From the NCBI GenBank assembly GCA_900767135.1, contig CAAFYU010000005.1, forward strand, positions 58,349 to 122,348: DNA of 64,000 nucleotides, in the 5' to 3' direction. Positions 54,411 through 62,337 of this stretch are shown here, in pieces. Both the position numbers and the translations under genes were made by a program. Each line of letters starts with the position of its first letter. Position 1 is the first letter of the stretch. This DNA is from Candidatus Gastranaerophilales bacterium (GTDB lineage Bacteria; Cyanobacteriota; Vampirovibrionia; Gastranaerophilales; Gastranaerophilaceae). The notes under the pieces are model-generated. The model did not search any database and was not told the DNA's origin. It was given only the letters and a program-made list of their open reading frames with translations.

Positions 54411-54516
54411 TAAGTGAGTGGTGAATAGTGAATAGTGAGTGGTGCACATCGCTCACGTTGTTCAAAATTATATTTTGAAAAGAACTATTCACAACTCACT
54501 ACTCACTATTCACTTA
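54411..54516 (+). repeat. Inverted element of tandem 7-mers (copy 4)
   Basis: The left arm (54411-54443) is GTGAGTG-GTGAATA-GTGAATA-GTGAGTG. The right arm (54483-54516) is the inverted form GTGAATA-GTGAGTA-GTGAGTT-GTGAATA. The loop has ATCGCTCACGTTGTTC, shared with the element at 4787. The period is seven here and eight there. Confidence 0.75.
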
Positions 54517-54579
54517 AAATCAAAAATCTCCTTCAAATAAAGGATAACATTTGAATAAAAATAGTATATTTTAATAATG

Positions 54580-54770
54580 TACATCAAAGGCATGCCCAAA
54601 ATATTAAAAGGCATGCTCCAAAAGGGATAATATTACAAAATATTAACCAAACATAAAGAAATGTTAATTGGGCTGAAACCATGATGTCATCATGGTTTTC
54701 AGGGATAAGACAGACGGGAAGAAGGTTTAAATATAAAAAAGTTGTCCTGATGAGATGTATAATGTACAAT
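54580..54770 (+). other. Gene-free leader region with hairpins upstream of pipY
   Basis: It holds a direct repeat AAAGGCATGC (54587 and 54608) and a strong hairpin CTGAAACCATGATG / CATCATGGTTTTCAG near 54673-54702. A possible promoter (TTGAAT-16-AATAAT) lies upstream at 54551-54578. It could be a leader or a small RNA; nothing known is recognised. Confidence 0.35.
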
Positions 54771-54812
54771 TAATACTATATTCAACTTCTTGTAAAGGTA
54801 GGATTGGTGATT

Positions 54813-55475
54813 ATGCAACACAAGGTTAGAGCGAATCTTTTACAGATACAGGAAGATATCGCACCTTATAAACCGAATATTATCGCTGTTACAAAGTATT
54901 TTGACGAAAACGCTATGATTGAAGCATATAATGCCGGATTGCGTGATTTCGCAGAATCAAGAGCAATAGAAGCAGTTGAAAAGATTAACAATCTTCCGAC
55001 AGATGTTAGAAATAATTCAAGATTTCACTTTATCGGACATCTTCAAACAAATAAAGTAAAAAAAGTTGTTCCGAATTTTGATTATATCCACTCTGTTGAT
55101 TCGTTAAAACTTGCAAAAGCTATATCTGATGAGGCCAAAGCGATTGGGAAAGTTCAAAAAATTCTACTTCAAGTGAACAATGCAAACGAAGAACAAAAGT
55201 TTGGATTTTCAAAAGATGAAATTTTTGAAGAATTTCCGAAAATTAAAGCACTCCCATCAATAGAAATTGCAGGAATAATGAATATGGCGCCTCTTGGGGC
55301 ATCAGAGGAAGAATTAAACAAGCTTTTTGGTGATGTTTTTAATATCAAGAAAGAACTTGAAAAAGAATTCAATTGCGAGTTGAAAGAACTTTCAATGGGA
55401 ATGAGCCAAGATTACAAAATAGCGGTGAAAAACGGTTCAACGATGCTAAGGATTGGTAGAAGATTATTTATATAA
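54813..55475 (+). CDS. pipY: PLP homeostasis protein (YggS/PipY family)
   Basis: PLP-binding, non-catalytic protein of 220 aa. The PLP lysine is in IIAVTKYF (near residue 27). FHFIGHLQTNKVK (near 72), SVDS, and the phosphate-binding end SMGMSQDYKIAVKNGSTMLRIG are complete. It buffers cellular PLP. ATG 54813 is taken, with AGGA nine bases upstream; GTG 54804 is possible. It is followed after 25 bases by sepF, an order shared with cyanobacteria and Gram-positives. Confidence 0.93.
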   Translation: MQHKVRANLLQIQEDIAPYKPNIIAVTKYFDENAMIEAYNAGLRDFAESRAIEAVEKINNLPTDVRNNSRFHFIGHLQTNKVKKVVPNFDYIHSVDSLKLAKAISDEAKAIGKVQKILLQVNNANEEQKFGFSKDEIFEEFPKIKALPSIEIAGIMNMAPLGASEEELNKLFGDVFNIKKELEKEFNCELKELSMGMSQDYKIAVKNGSTMLRIGRRLFI

Positions 55476-55500
55476 AAGTAAGATAAACGGAGGAAAAACG

Positions 55501-56001
55501 GTGGCAGTTACAGACAAAATTAAATCAATAGTAGATTATTTAATGAATGGATTTGATGCAAGAGAAACAATTTTTGACGATATGGCTCAAGAAGCAGAAG
55601 GAGATTACCCTGTTCAAGATAACTTGGCAATTGATCCTGCTTATTCATACCAACCGATTGTTGAAAAATCAAACGACTTAAAAGTAGTTAATCACCCTAG
55701 CATCAGCAAAGGTTATGAAGTTAAAGTTATGGAACCTAGATCATTTGAAGATGCTGCAACTATTGTTCAACACCTTAGAAACAGAAAGACCATCGTTTTA
55801 AACCTACACTTGTTGGATAAAGAGCAATCTCAAAGAACTATTGATTTTGTTTGTGGTGCCGCTCACGCACTTGATGGCAAACCTCAAAAAGTTGGTGATT
55901 TAGTATTTGTATTCACTCCTAGCAACGTTACTTTGTCTGTTGACGTTAATGCTAACCAAAATAAATTTAATGACCCATTGTGGAGAGCTCCTTTACAATA
56001 A
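55501..56001 (+). CDS. sepF: Cell division protein SepF
   Basis: FtsZ membrane-tethering protein of 166 aa. An N-terminal amphipathic helix (VTDKIKSIVDYLMN) is followed by a variable linker and the SepF core domain (about 80-160): VKVMEPRSFEDAATIVQHLRNRKTIVLNL type, then FVCGAAHALDGKPQKVGDLVFVFTPSNV. The frame is open from 55453, but GTG 55501 has GGAGG seven bases upstream and gives the family N-terminus. It implies FtsA-independent or mixed tethering, as in cyanobacteria. Confidence 0.95.
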   Translation: MAVTDKIKSIVDYLMNGFDARETIFDDMAQEAEGDYPVQDNLAIDPAYSYQPIVEKSNDLKVVNHPSISKGYEVKVMEPRSFEDAATIVQHLRNRKTIVLNLHLLDKEQSQRTIDFVCGAAHALDGKPQKVGDLVFVFTPSNVTLSVDVNANQNKFNDPLWRAPLQ

Positions 56002-56054
56002 TTAATTTCCACATTGAGTCAGATTATTATGAGAAAGAGAGAGATAGTTGAATT

Positions 56055-56083
56055 GAGGCACACCCCCTGTGCCTCTTTTTTTT
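56055..56083 (+). terminator. Rho-independent terminator of pipY-sepF
   Basis: GAGGCACA pairs with TGTGCCTC around a 5-base loop, followed by a T-run of eight. Confidence 0.9.
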
Positions 56084-56492
56084 GCAAGCATTCCACTTAC
56101 CCCACCATATACAGCAATTTTGATTAATACTTTATGTGTTGGTGTTTTTCGTAAATAGTCACATATTATTAAAATGGGTTTAAATTCCAGACTGTAATGC
56201 CAAGGATAACAAATGCAGAACAAACAATCAGGCTTATACAAATTTTCTCCCTCCAAAAAAGCAATAACAATTAACCCAAAACAAACTTATTCAGCAATTT
56301 ACTTATAGTATTTTACTTTTAATTCAATTGTAACAAAATGTAAAAACGGATTTAAAAACACCTGAAACCCGGTCATAATGCCCCTATGCTATGCTATGCT
56401 ATGCTATATTATATTACAACTATGTCAATATTTCAGCCAAAATTTATTTTATGAATATATAGGGATATATAAAAATAAATTAGGAGAAAATT
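56084..56492. other. Gene-free stretch before the HExxH gene
   Basis: AT-rich DNA. The only structure seen is the CTATG tract at 56384 and AT-rich promoter-like boxes after it (TATATT 56405, TATATA near 56470). Confidence 0.4.
56384..56407 (+). repeat. (CTATG)4 pentanucleotide tract
   Basis: Four exact CTATG copies (56384-56403) followed by CTAT, which runs into TATATT. It lies about 90 bases before the ATG of the gene at 56493, in the promoter zone. Confidence 0.85.
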
Positions 56493-57509
56493 ATGGGGAT
56501 TGCGTCTATTGTCAAACTATTGACCAAAGAACTAAAAAGTTCTGAATTGAAGCCATTAAAAAAAGTATTAAATAAAAAATCAAAACCAATTAATTTAAAG
56601 ATTTTTAAATCAAAACCGAAGCCTGTGGATACATCAGCTTCTATCAAAAAAGAAACTATTTCTTATCTAAAAAGAAATTACTTTAAAGATAACCCAGAGG
56701 CATTAGCCCAAAACTTTTTACAAAAAAGGCAAAAACTTGTTACCGAAATGTCTAATGTTGTAGATAAGCAAACTCTTCTAAAAATAGAGCGAGCGTCTAC
56801 TCCAGAAGAACTTTCAAAGGTTTTAAATGAATATGAAAGTTCTATATTTGGAGAGTCTGTCGGGAATACCATTGATTTTGGTTTAATAAATCTAGATACA
56901 GGCAAGGTAGCTAAAAAGTCAGTTCCACTTGTTTTTGAACAAAATATGCGTGCTCTAAGTGTAAAAAGGGCTAATTTTGTTTTGGCAAGGGAAAAAGCGT
57001 TATATACTCAATCTCGAAATCCTCAGGTTATTGCAATTGAAAATATTTTAAAAGAACAATATGGGTGTAAATTTGTTTCTTTAAAAGATGATGTTGATAT
57101 GGCGAAACGAATTTTACAAGCATTTGAAATAGCTAAAAAAAATAAAGTAAAACTACCTAAAAACGTTGCGATATCCGATTTTATGTTGGCTGATGCAGCT
57201 GGCGAAAATTTAAAAGGAACATTACTATTTAATCGAAACCAATCAGATTTTCCTAGTGGTTTTATGTCGACAAATTCCGAATGTCATATTCCTTTGCATG
57301 AAATAATGCATGGTGAGGGGGTTGATCTTGTTAGTTTTTCATATAAACAAATTCCAAAAGAAATGATGCCAATTAAAAATAGTTTATCAGGGTATTCTAG
57401 TTCTGCTCCAACTCATGAAACTTTTACAGAATTAAATACTAAACGTTTGATTGATGGTCTAGATTCCCAAGAACAAAATTTGTATGACTACTTAAATTTT
57501 CTAAGCTGA
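56493..57509 (+). CDS. Putative zinc metalloprotease-like protein (HExxH ... E)
   Basis: Protein of 338 aa, no family recalled. The N-terminus is very Lys-rich (residues 1-60). A helical middle follows. The C-terminus has H269-E-I-M-H273 and, about 36 residues on, SAPTHETFTEL with E309/E313 as possible third ligand. This is the layout of gluzincin-type peptidases, including toxin-like ones. There is no signal peptide. GGAGAAAA precedes the ATG. Its upstream (CTATG)4 tract could tune expression. Activity is inferred from residue pattern only. Confidence 0.65.
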   Translation: MGIASIVKLLTKELKSSELKPLKKVLNKKSKPINLKIFKSKPKPVDTSASIKKETISYLKRNYFKDNPEALAQNFLQKRQKLVTEMSNVVDKQTLLKIERASTPEELSKVLNEYESSIFGESVGNTIDFGLINLDTGKVAKKSVPLVFEQNMRALSVKRANFVLAREKALYTQSRNPQVIAIENILKEQYGCKFVSLKDDVDMAKRILQAFEIAKKNKVKLPKNVAISDFMLADAAGENLKGTLLFNRNQSDFPSGFMSTNSECHIPLHEIMHGEGVDLVSFSYKQIPKEMMPIKNSLSGYSSSAPTHETFTELNTKRLIDGLDSQEQNLYDYLNFLS

Positions 57510-57559
57510 TAACGTAGGTTGGCTATACTTTTCCAACAATAAAATATCAAAATTGAACT

Positions 57560-57590
57560 AAAAAAGACTGAGAAAATCTCAGTCTTTTTT
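57560..57590. terminator. Bidirectional terminator
   Basis: AAAAAGACTGAGA pairs with TCTCAGTCTTTTT around a short loop, with A-run and T-run on the two sides, between convergent genes. Confidence 0.85.
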
Positions 57591-57611
57591 GCAATCTAAA
57601 TCCTAAGCATC

Positions 57612-58445
57612 TTACACCTCAGAAACAGGTGGCAAGTCAATACTTTTTAAACGTTGTTCAATGCGTCTATACCATTTTAAATGTTGTTTAAATAAAATTT
57701 TATAATTAGAGATATCGCCTTGCGACATTTCTTTAAACTGGTTATCACAAGTTTCTGTCAAAGCGTGTTCCAGATAATGAGTCAATTCTTTTCTGCTTAA
57801 TTTATCTAACTCATTACCTTTGCGAAGTTCAATACGTTTTCCAAATTCAACAATCACTTCCGGTCTGTTATCTCTGAAAAAAGTATAATCAACCGCCATT
57901 GGAATTAAGTTGACTTTTCCATATCTTTTTACGGCGTTTTCAGCGATATATGCCAATCCTGTCTGAAATTCAATCGGTCTGAAATGAGGCGGTCTAATAA
58001 TACCTTGTGGGAAAATACAAAGCATATTTCTCAAATCACCAACAACATCAACCGAATATTGCAAAGCTTTCATTGCAGATTGTGGAGATTTTTTGTTTAC
58101 AGAATAAGCACCACCACGTCTTAAAAGCGGAAATCTATTCAATTCTTCAACCATCAATCTGATTTCTTTATGAAAAATCCTATGAGTAGTGTTGTAAAGT
58201 ACAATTCCGTCCCACCAGTTGCAGTGTGGAGCAAAAAGTATCGTCGGAACATCTTTTTCTGCTTCAAAATAGTTCTCTTCGCCTCGATATCTGAAAGCAT
58301 AGAAACGATTTTGGAGCATGTTAAAGAAAAACATACTTGCGACCCATAACCAAAAACGACTTGTCTTTGCCGGTTTAAATTTCTCCTCTTTGTTCCTCAA
58401 CTTTGTTGGCGGAATGTCCGAATATAATTGTTCTTTTACTACCAT
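57612..58445 (-). CDS. Lysophospholipid acyltransferase family protein (PlsC-like)
   Basis: Acyltransferase of 277 aa. The catalytic HCNWWD (HxxxxD, near residue 75) is followed by the phosphate-binding block (RFPLLRRGGAYSVN) and FPQGIIRPP (near 160), the counterpart of the EGTR/PEG motif. There is a short hydrophobic stretch near the N-terminus (FWLWVASMFFFNM). It acylates a lysolipid or a glycolipid at the membrane; the exact substrate is unknown. ATG 58445 lies six bases after a -10, so the longer frame to 58460 is rejected. Confidence 0.87.
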   Translation of the reverse strand: MVVKEQLYSDIPPTKLRNKEEKFKPAKTSRFWLWVASMFFFNMLQNRFYAFRYRGEENYFEAEKDVPTILFAPHCNWWDGIVLYNTTHRIFHKEIRLMVEELNRFPLLRRGGAYSVNKKSPQSAMKALQYSVDVVGDLRNMLCIFPQGIIRPPHFRPIEFQTGLAYIAENAVKRYGKVNLIPMAVDYTFFRDNRPEVIVEFGKRIELRKGNELDKLSRKELTHYLEHALTETCDNQFKEMSQGDISNYKILFKQHLKWYRRIEQRLKSIDLPPVSEV

Positions 58446-58451
58446 ATATGA

Positions 58452-58480
58452 ATTGTACACCGAGAATTAAAATATAGCAA
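58452..58480 (-). promoter_or_regulatory. Leaderless promoter of the acyltransferase gene
   Basis: Minus strand: TTGCTA (58475-58480), a 17-base spacer and TACAAT (58452-58457), six bases and ATG at 58443-58445. Confidence 0.7.
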
Positions 58481-58684
58481 ATAGACGAGTAGATAATTTT
58501 AAGAAAGGTTAACTTTGCTTGACTTTTTTCTCACACTTATTTTACTCTTGAAGTATAGAGGAAATGGAGTGAATATCTCCAACTGCTGGCGCAGCCGTAA
58601 GAGTCGGAATGCTCAAAAACGAATTCGTTTACGCTCAGTTTGAACGAAGTTCTTTTAGAGCCTCTTGAAAAAGAGGATTTTTTA

Positions 58685-59386
58685 ATGTCTTTAACAGCCA
58701 TACAATCCAATAATTCAAAAATTGGAACATGCCCGCATGGTCTTCCTTTGGGCTCCTGTCCGATTTGTAACGGAATGGGAAGTGGCGGAGCCAAAAAGGC
58801 AGATTTTTCCGCAAAGCCGGGAGAAATGAGTTGGAATGAATGTGCCGCTATCGGTGCTTTTTTAAAGGCTCAAAAAAATGCTAAACTTCAAAAAGAACAA
58901 GACGCTCAAAACTTTGCAAACAACGTTAGAGCCTTCCAAAATGCACTTATGAATGCTAGTCAAAAATTAGCCAATATCGGAGGATTTTTATCTGCCACCA
59001 TGCCTGCAATTGTTGCAAAACCAGTGAATTTTGTGCTTAACACTGTGCTTGGCGGAGTATTAAAGGCAATTGCGAATATTCCGACAACTATCTCTAATTT
59101 AGTCCAAACGGTTCAACAAAAACTGGCCGATATCTCAGACAAATTAACCGCAATGATAGGCGAACTCAAAGCCTCTATTGAAAAGAAAATTTCGGAAAGT
59201 TTTAAAAACTTGAAGAAAAAAATCAAATCGTTATTCTCGATATTTAATCCAAAAAATACTGATAACGATGAAAAACAGATTGATGAAACTAAAAAAGCTT
59301 TCAAGCTAAAAATATTTATACACGATTTGTATAAAAAATTGACAGGAAACGAAAAAGATGACACTGACAACGACTCCGCTTCATGA
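58685..59386 (+). CDS. Lineage-type protein with CPHG...CPIC motif
   Basis: Protein of 233 aa, not recognised. The N-terminus holds a likely zinc knuckle, CPHGLPLGSCPIC (near residue 15). It is followed by a helical region and a Gly/Ala-rich amphipathic stretch (about 110-150), then a Lys-rich coiled segment. ATG 58685 with GAGGAT upstream is preferred over the open frame at 58640. It overlaps the next gene by 29 bases and heads a three-gene operon. Confidence 0.7.
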   Translation: MSLTAIQSNNSKIGTCPHGLPLGSCPICNGMGSGGAKKADFSAKPGEMSWNECAAIGAFLKAQKNAKLQKEQDAQNFANNVRAFQNALMNASQKLANIGGFLSATMPAIVAKPVNFVLNTVLGGVLKAIANIPTTISNLVQTVQQKLADISDKLTAMIGELKASIEKKISESFKNLKKKIKSLFSIFNPKNTDNDEKQIDETKKAFKLKIFIHDLYKKLTGNEKDDTDNDSAS

Positions 59387-60848
59387 TGCAGAAACAATAC
59401 GTCAACAAAAGAATTTGACCAAGTCGCAAAAACGCACCAACACAGAAACAAAAGAAGGCGTGCTTGTGAATAATTTTATAAAAGATTGTCCCGATTGCTC
59501 GCCTAATCTTGACGACACTTGCGATACACTTGTTATTTCAAATAATACACAAATGCCTAAAAGGCTTTATGAAAAAAATATTTCTCCACAAAAAAGTCTT
59601 TTACCGATTAGTGGTTTGGCAGTTGGCGTAATGGGCTCAATTGCCTTGCTTTCCGTATTCATAAAGCATAATACAAAAATTAACCTCAAAATACCTGATG
59701 AAAAACGACTTCCACCGACAACAAGAAATGTTGCGATTAACGAAGAAACTCATCAGGCTTTATATCAGATGATTCAAAGCCCGACAAACAAGACTATTAG
59801 AGCAGGTGTTGGGGTTTTAGCACTTACCGCAATGGGATTTATGGGTAAGACGTTTTTTGACGGTTTCAAAGAAGTTTGGGTAAAAAAGAAAGAAGCTGAT
59901 ATTCAAAAAAATATGCAAGAAAAACTTATTAATATCGAAACACAATCGTTTGCCGGCAAAATGCAGATTACGAGAAGTATGCTTGCAGAAAAAGCAATTG
60001 AATTAAATAATTATCTCACAGGAAATAATAGACCGATGCTAATGAATTTTGGCAAGCGTCTTTCATTTAACGGGAATAAATCTGATAAGAACCCAAACTC
60101 CGAAAAAACTTTAAACTATTTTCTTCTCGGAGCCGGAACCATTGCATCTATTGTTGGACTAGGCTTTTGGGCACTTAAAAATTTGAGTAAAAGCAACAAA
60201 CTTTTAAATAATTTTATTAATAAAAAAGAAGAATTGATTAAAAATGTGATAAAAAACTCAACAGATGTGACGAAAGAGCAGGATAAAAAACTTTTGGACG
60301 CATATTTTCAGTCGATTGATGCAAATGAAAATGTTATCAGAGAGCATTTGAAAGATTTGAGCTGGAACAAAGACGAGGTTGCAGAGTTTACGCAAAAACT
60401 TGTTAAAAAGGCTAAGACCTCGACAACTTCTGTCAATGCAACGATTGGGGGCGACGGAACTCCAAAACCTGCGTTTTATTCGCATGTAAACGATTACAGA
60501 GCGTTTTTTTACAACTGGCTTTTGGATACCGATAACAAGCAGTTTAAGCAACTTTTCTTTGGCATAACCGGCTTGACGGCGATTAGTTATGGCGGAAAGC
60601 TTATGGGTGATGCAATTAAAGAAGTTCAGGTCAAAAAACTGAACGCTCAAACAGAAGTTGATTTGCAAAATCGCCTTGTATCAACTGAATTAAGAAATTT
60701 TAAATCAAAAAAAGACGCCGCAATTCAACCGCTTGTCGATGAATTTTATAAACAAGCACAAAACGGTAAGCCGAAGGAAGAATTGAAAGTTATGGCGGAC
60801 AATATTTTGTTCGAAATCAAAAACGGACCTCCGTTCGTTTACTCATAA
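59358..60848 (+). CDS. Large membrane protein with internal duplication, unknown
   Basis: Protein of 496 aa. Hydrophobic segments lie near 84-102, 148-166, 255-275 and 400-415. Two regions repeat each other: near 150-195 (ALTAMGFMGKTFFDGFKEVW) and near 400-445 (GLTAISYGGKLMGDAIKEVQ), both followed by VKK, Gln/Asn-rich helix and an E-x3-F segment. The N-terminus has CPDC and a second Cys. It starts inside the end of the previous gene (29-base overlap), so translation is coupled. Function unknown. Confidence 0.72.
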   Translation: MTLTTTPLHDAETIRQQKNLTKSQKRTNTETKEGVLVNNFIKDCPDCSPNLDDTCDTLVISNNTQMPKRLYEKNISPQKSLLPISGLAVGVMGSIALLSVFIKHNTKINLKIPDEKRLPPTTRNVAINEETHQALYQMIQSPTNKTIRAGVGVLALTAMGFMGKTFFDGFKEVWVKKKEADIQKNMQEKLINIETQSFAGKMQITRSMLAEKAIELNNYLTGNNRPMLMNFGKRLSFNGNKSDKNPNSEKTLNYFLLGAGTIASIVGLGFWALKNLSKSNKLLNNFINKKEELIKNVIKNSTDVTKEQDKKLLDAYFQSIDANENVIREHLKDLSWNKDEVAEFTQKLVKKAKTSTTSVNATIGGDGTPKPAFYSHVNDYRAFFYNWLLDTDNKQFKQLFFGITGLTAISYGGKLMGDAIKEVQVKKLNAQTEVDLQNRLVSTELRNFKSKKDAAIQPLVDEFYKQAQNGKPKEELKVMADNILFEIKNGPPFVYS

Positions 60849-60859
60849 GGAGAATTTAG

Positions 60860-61453
60860 ATGTATAATGTATGTTTAAATCAAAATCAAAATTTGTGGAA
60901 TATTCAACAGTCACCTCACCATTTAAGCGAGGCGAGAGTTCATTCTGCTCCCAAGGTTTTTCAGGATAAATTTCAACATTTGCAAAAACCTTGTCCAATA
61001 GTTGATGCCGGAGATACGTTTGAATATAAGCATTGCAAATTGCCAACGAATGACAGAAATTATACTTATGTTGATCCGAATAAGGTAAAGTTTTTTGTAG
61101 CACAAAAAGAGGCTGCTTTACCCTATTTGGGAGATATTTTAAAGCATTCTAATAATGAGGCACAAGTGACTGAAACGCTTTATATTTTGGATAGAATGAT
61201 TGAGAACGGAACAAAGGGAATTGATAAGATGTATCCAATTTTAAGTCGTTTCAATGACACAAAATCACCTAATATTCAGACGTTTTTGGCCGGAATTTAC
61301 AGAAAAACTTTGGTTCCTGATGCATTTGGGCCGCTCATCAAAATGCTAATCCAAAACTCGATAAACCCGCAACCTGCACCATTTGACCCAAATGAAGAAA
61401 TTGGCGGTGCGATACTAGAATATATTGCCGTATTCAAGAGCAAGAAAAATTAA
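60860..61453 (+). CDS. Helical repeat protein, third gene of the operon
   Basis: Protein of 197 aa, not recognised. The first 75 residues are polar with His, Cys and Tyr. The rest (about 75-190) is a short HEAT-like helical array (AALPYLGDILKHSN, ETLYILDRMIENG, TFLAGIYRKTL). GGAGAATTT precedes the ATG, 12 bases after the previous stop. It likely works with the two upstream membrane proteins; that is inferred from layout only. Confidence 0.68.
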   Translation: MYNVCLNQNQNLWNIQQSPHHLSEARVHSAPKVFQDKFQHLQKPCPIVDAGDTFEYKHCKLPTNDRNYTYVDPNKVKFFVAQKEAALPYLGDILKHSNNEAQVTETLYILDRMIENGTKGIDKMYPILSRFNDTKSPNIQTFLAGIYRKTLVPDAFGPLIKMLIQNSINPQPAPFDPNEEIGGAILEYIAVFKSKKN

Positions 61454-61454
61454 A

Positions 61455-61661
61455 TCAGTTATTAATGAAATATGTACTAATACTTGTTTTAGGTTGAGTT
61501 GTTTTATTGTTATTGCTATTTTGCCAGAAGAAAAATCCGACAGCAATTGCGATAACAAGAATTATTATAAAGAAAATTTTTGTCAAAATCGAAAAAATTT
61601 TCCCTATAACAAACAAAAGAATTACTATTCCTAAACCTATTAAAAGTATCGAAAAATCCAT
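61455..61661 (-). CDS. Small membrane protein coupled to plsY
   Basis: Protein of 68 aa with two hydrophobic segments (about 3-21 and 28-47) and a polar Asn/Thr tail. Its ATG shares a base with the plsY stop (TAATG), which argues that it is translated. It could be an accessory of the acyltransferase or an unrelated small membrane protein. Not recognised. Confidence 0.5.
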   Translation of the reverse strand: MDFSILLIGLGIVILLFVIGKIFSILTKIFFIIILVIAIAVGFFFWQNSNNNKTTQPKTSISTYFINN

Positions 61662-62266
61662 TATCTCACCTTGTTTTCTTCGCCTTTAATAAGTCTTTGA
61701 ATATTTGTTCTGTGCAACCAAATTATGTACAAAGCTCCCAAACCGCAATATGCGATATACGCAACAGGAGCGTGGAATGCCCACATAATAAACGGTGATA
61801 GTGCAAGAGCGATAATTGAACCCAATGACACGTATCTTGAAAAGAAAGTTATAACCGCCCAAATTGCAGCAATAACAAGTCCTACTTGCCAATTCAACGC
61901 CAAAATCGTTCCAACGCCTGATGCAACAGATTTTCCACCTGTAAATTTTAAGAAAATAGATTTGCTATGTCCTAATATTACAGCAACGGCTGCGAGTACA
62001 GGCAAAAGCCCAATTCCTGTAAAAGATTTTGCAAACAATGATGCCAAAACAACCGGTAACGCACCTTTAAAAGCATCTAATAAAAGTGTTATAAAAAACC
62101 ACTTTTTGCCCATAACTCGTTTAACATTTGTTGCACCTGTTGAGCCAGAACCGATTGTTCTGATGTCTTCACCGGTGAATGTTTTTACAATAATATATCC
62201 TGTCGGAATTGAACCGATAATATAAGCACTAATTACTACTGCTAAAAGTTCTAATAATTTTTCCAT
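61661..62266 (-). CDS. plsY: Acyl-phosphate:glycerol-3-phosphate acyltransferase PlsY
   Basis: Integral membrane enzyme of 201 aa that starts phospholipid synthesis from acyl phosphate. The three family loops are present: GSGSTGATNVKR (near 38), GHSKSIFLKFTGGKSVASG (near 100) and the C-terminal NIQRLIKGEENK. Five to six membrane segments. The frame is open to 62458, but ATG 62266 has AAGGAGA upstream and fits the family. It is divergent from the gene at 62338. Confidence 0.95.
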   Translation of the reverse strand: MEKLLELLAVVISAYIIGSIPTGYIIVKTFTGEDIRTIGSGSTGATNVKRVMGKKWFFITLLLDAFKGALPVVLASLFAKSFTGIGLLPVLAAVAVILGHSKSIFLKFTGGKSVASGVGTILALNWQVGLVIAAIWAVITFFSRYVSLGSIIALALSPFIMWAFHAPVAYIAYCGLGALYIIWLHRTNIQRLIKGEENKVR

Positions 62267-62300
62267 ATTTTCTCCTTGTTCACAAATTATAACAAGGATA

Positions 62301-62328
62301 TTGTAATAATTCAAGAATATATTATAAT
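62301..62328 (+). promoter_or_regulatory. Promoter of the gene at 62338
   Basis: TTGTAA (62301-62306), a 16-base spacer and TATAAT (62323-62328), nine bases before the ATG. The leader would be about two bases. Confidence 0.65.
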
Positions 62329-62337
62329 GTATATGTA

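Noticed and set aside
56043..56100. Possible convergent gene end in the GAGGCACA hairpin
   Set aside because: The hairpin with T8 is fully explained as the terminator of pipY-sepF.
56002..56256. Minus-strand ORF of 84 codons opposite the sepF terminator, with a GGAGGGAG near a TTG
   Set aside because: It reads through the strong sepF terminator and has no recognisable domain; chance purine-rich leader is more likely.
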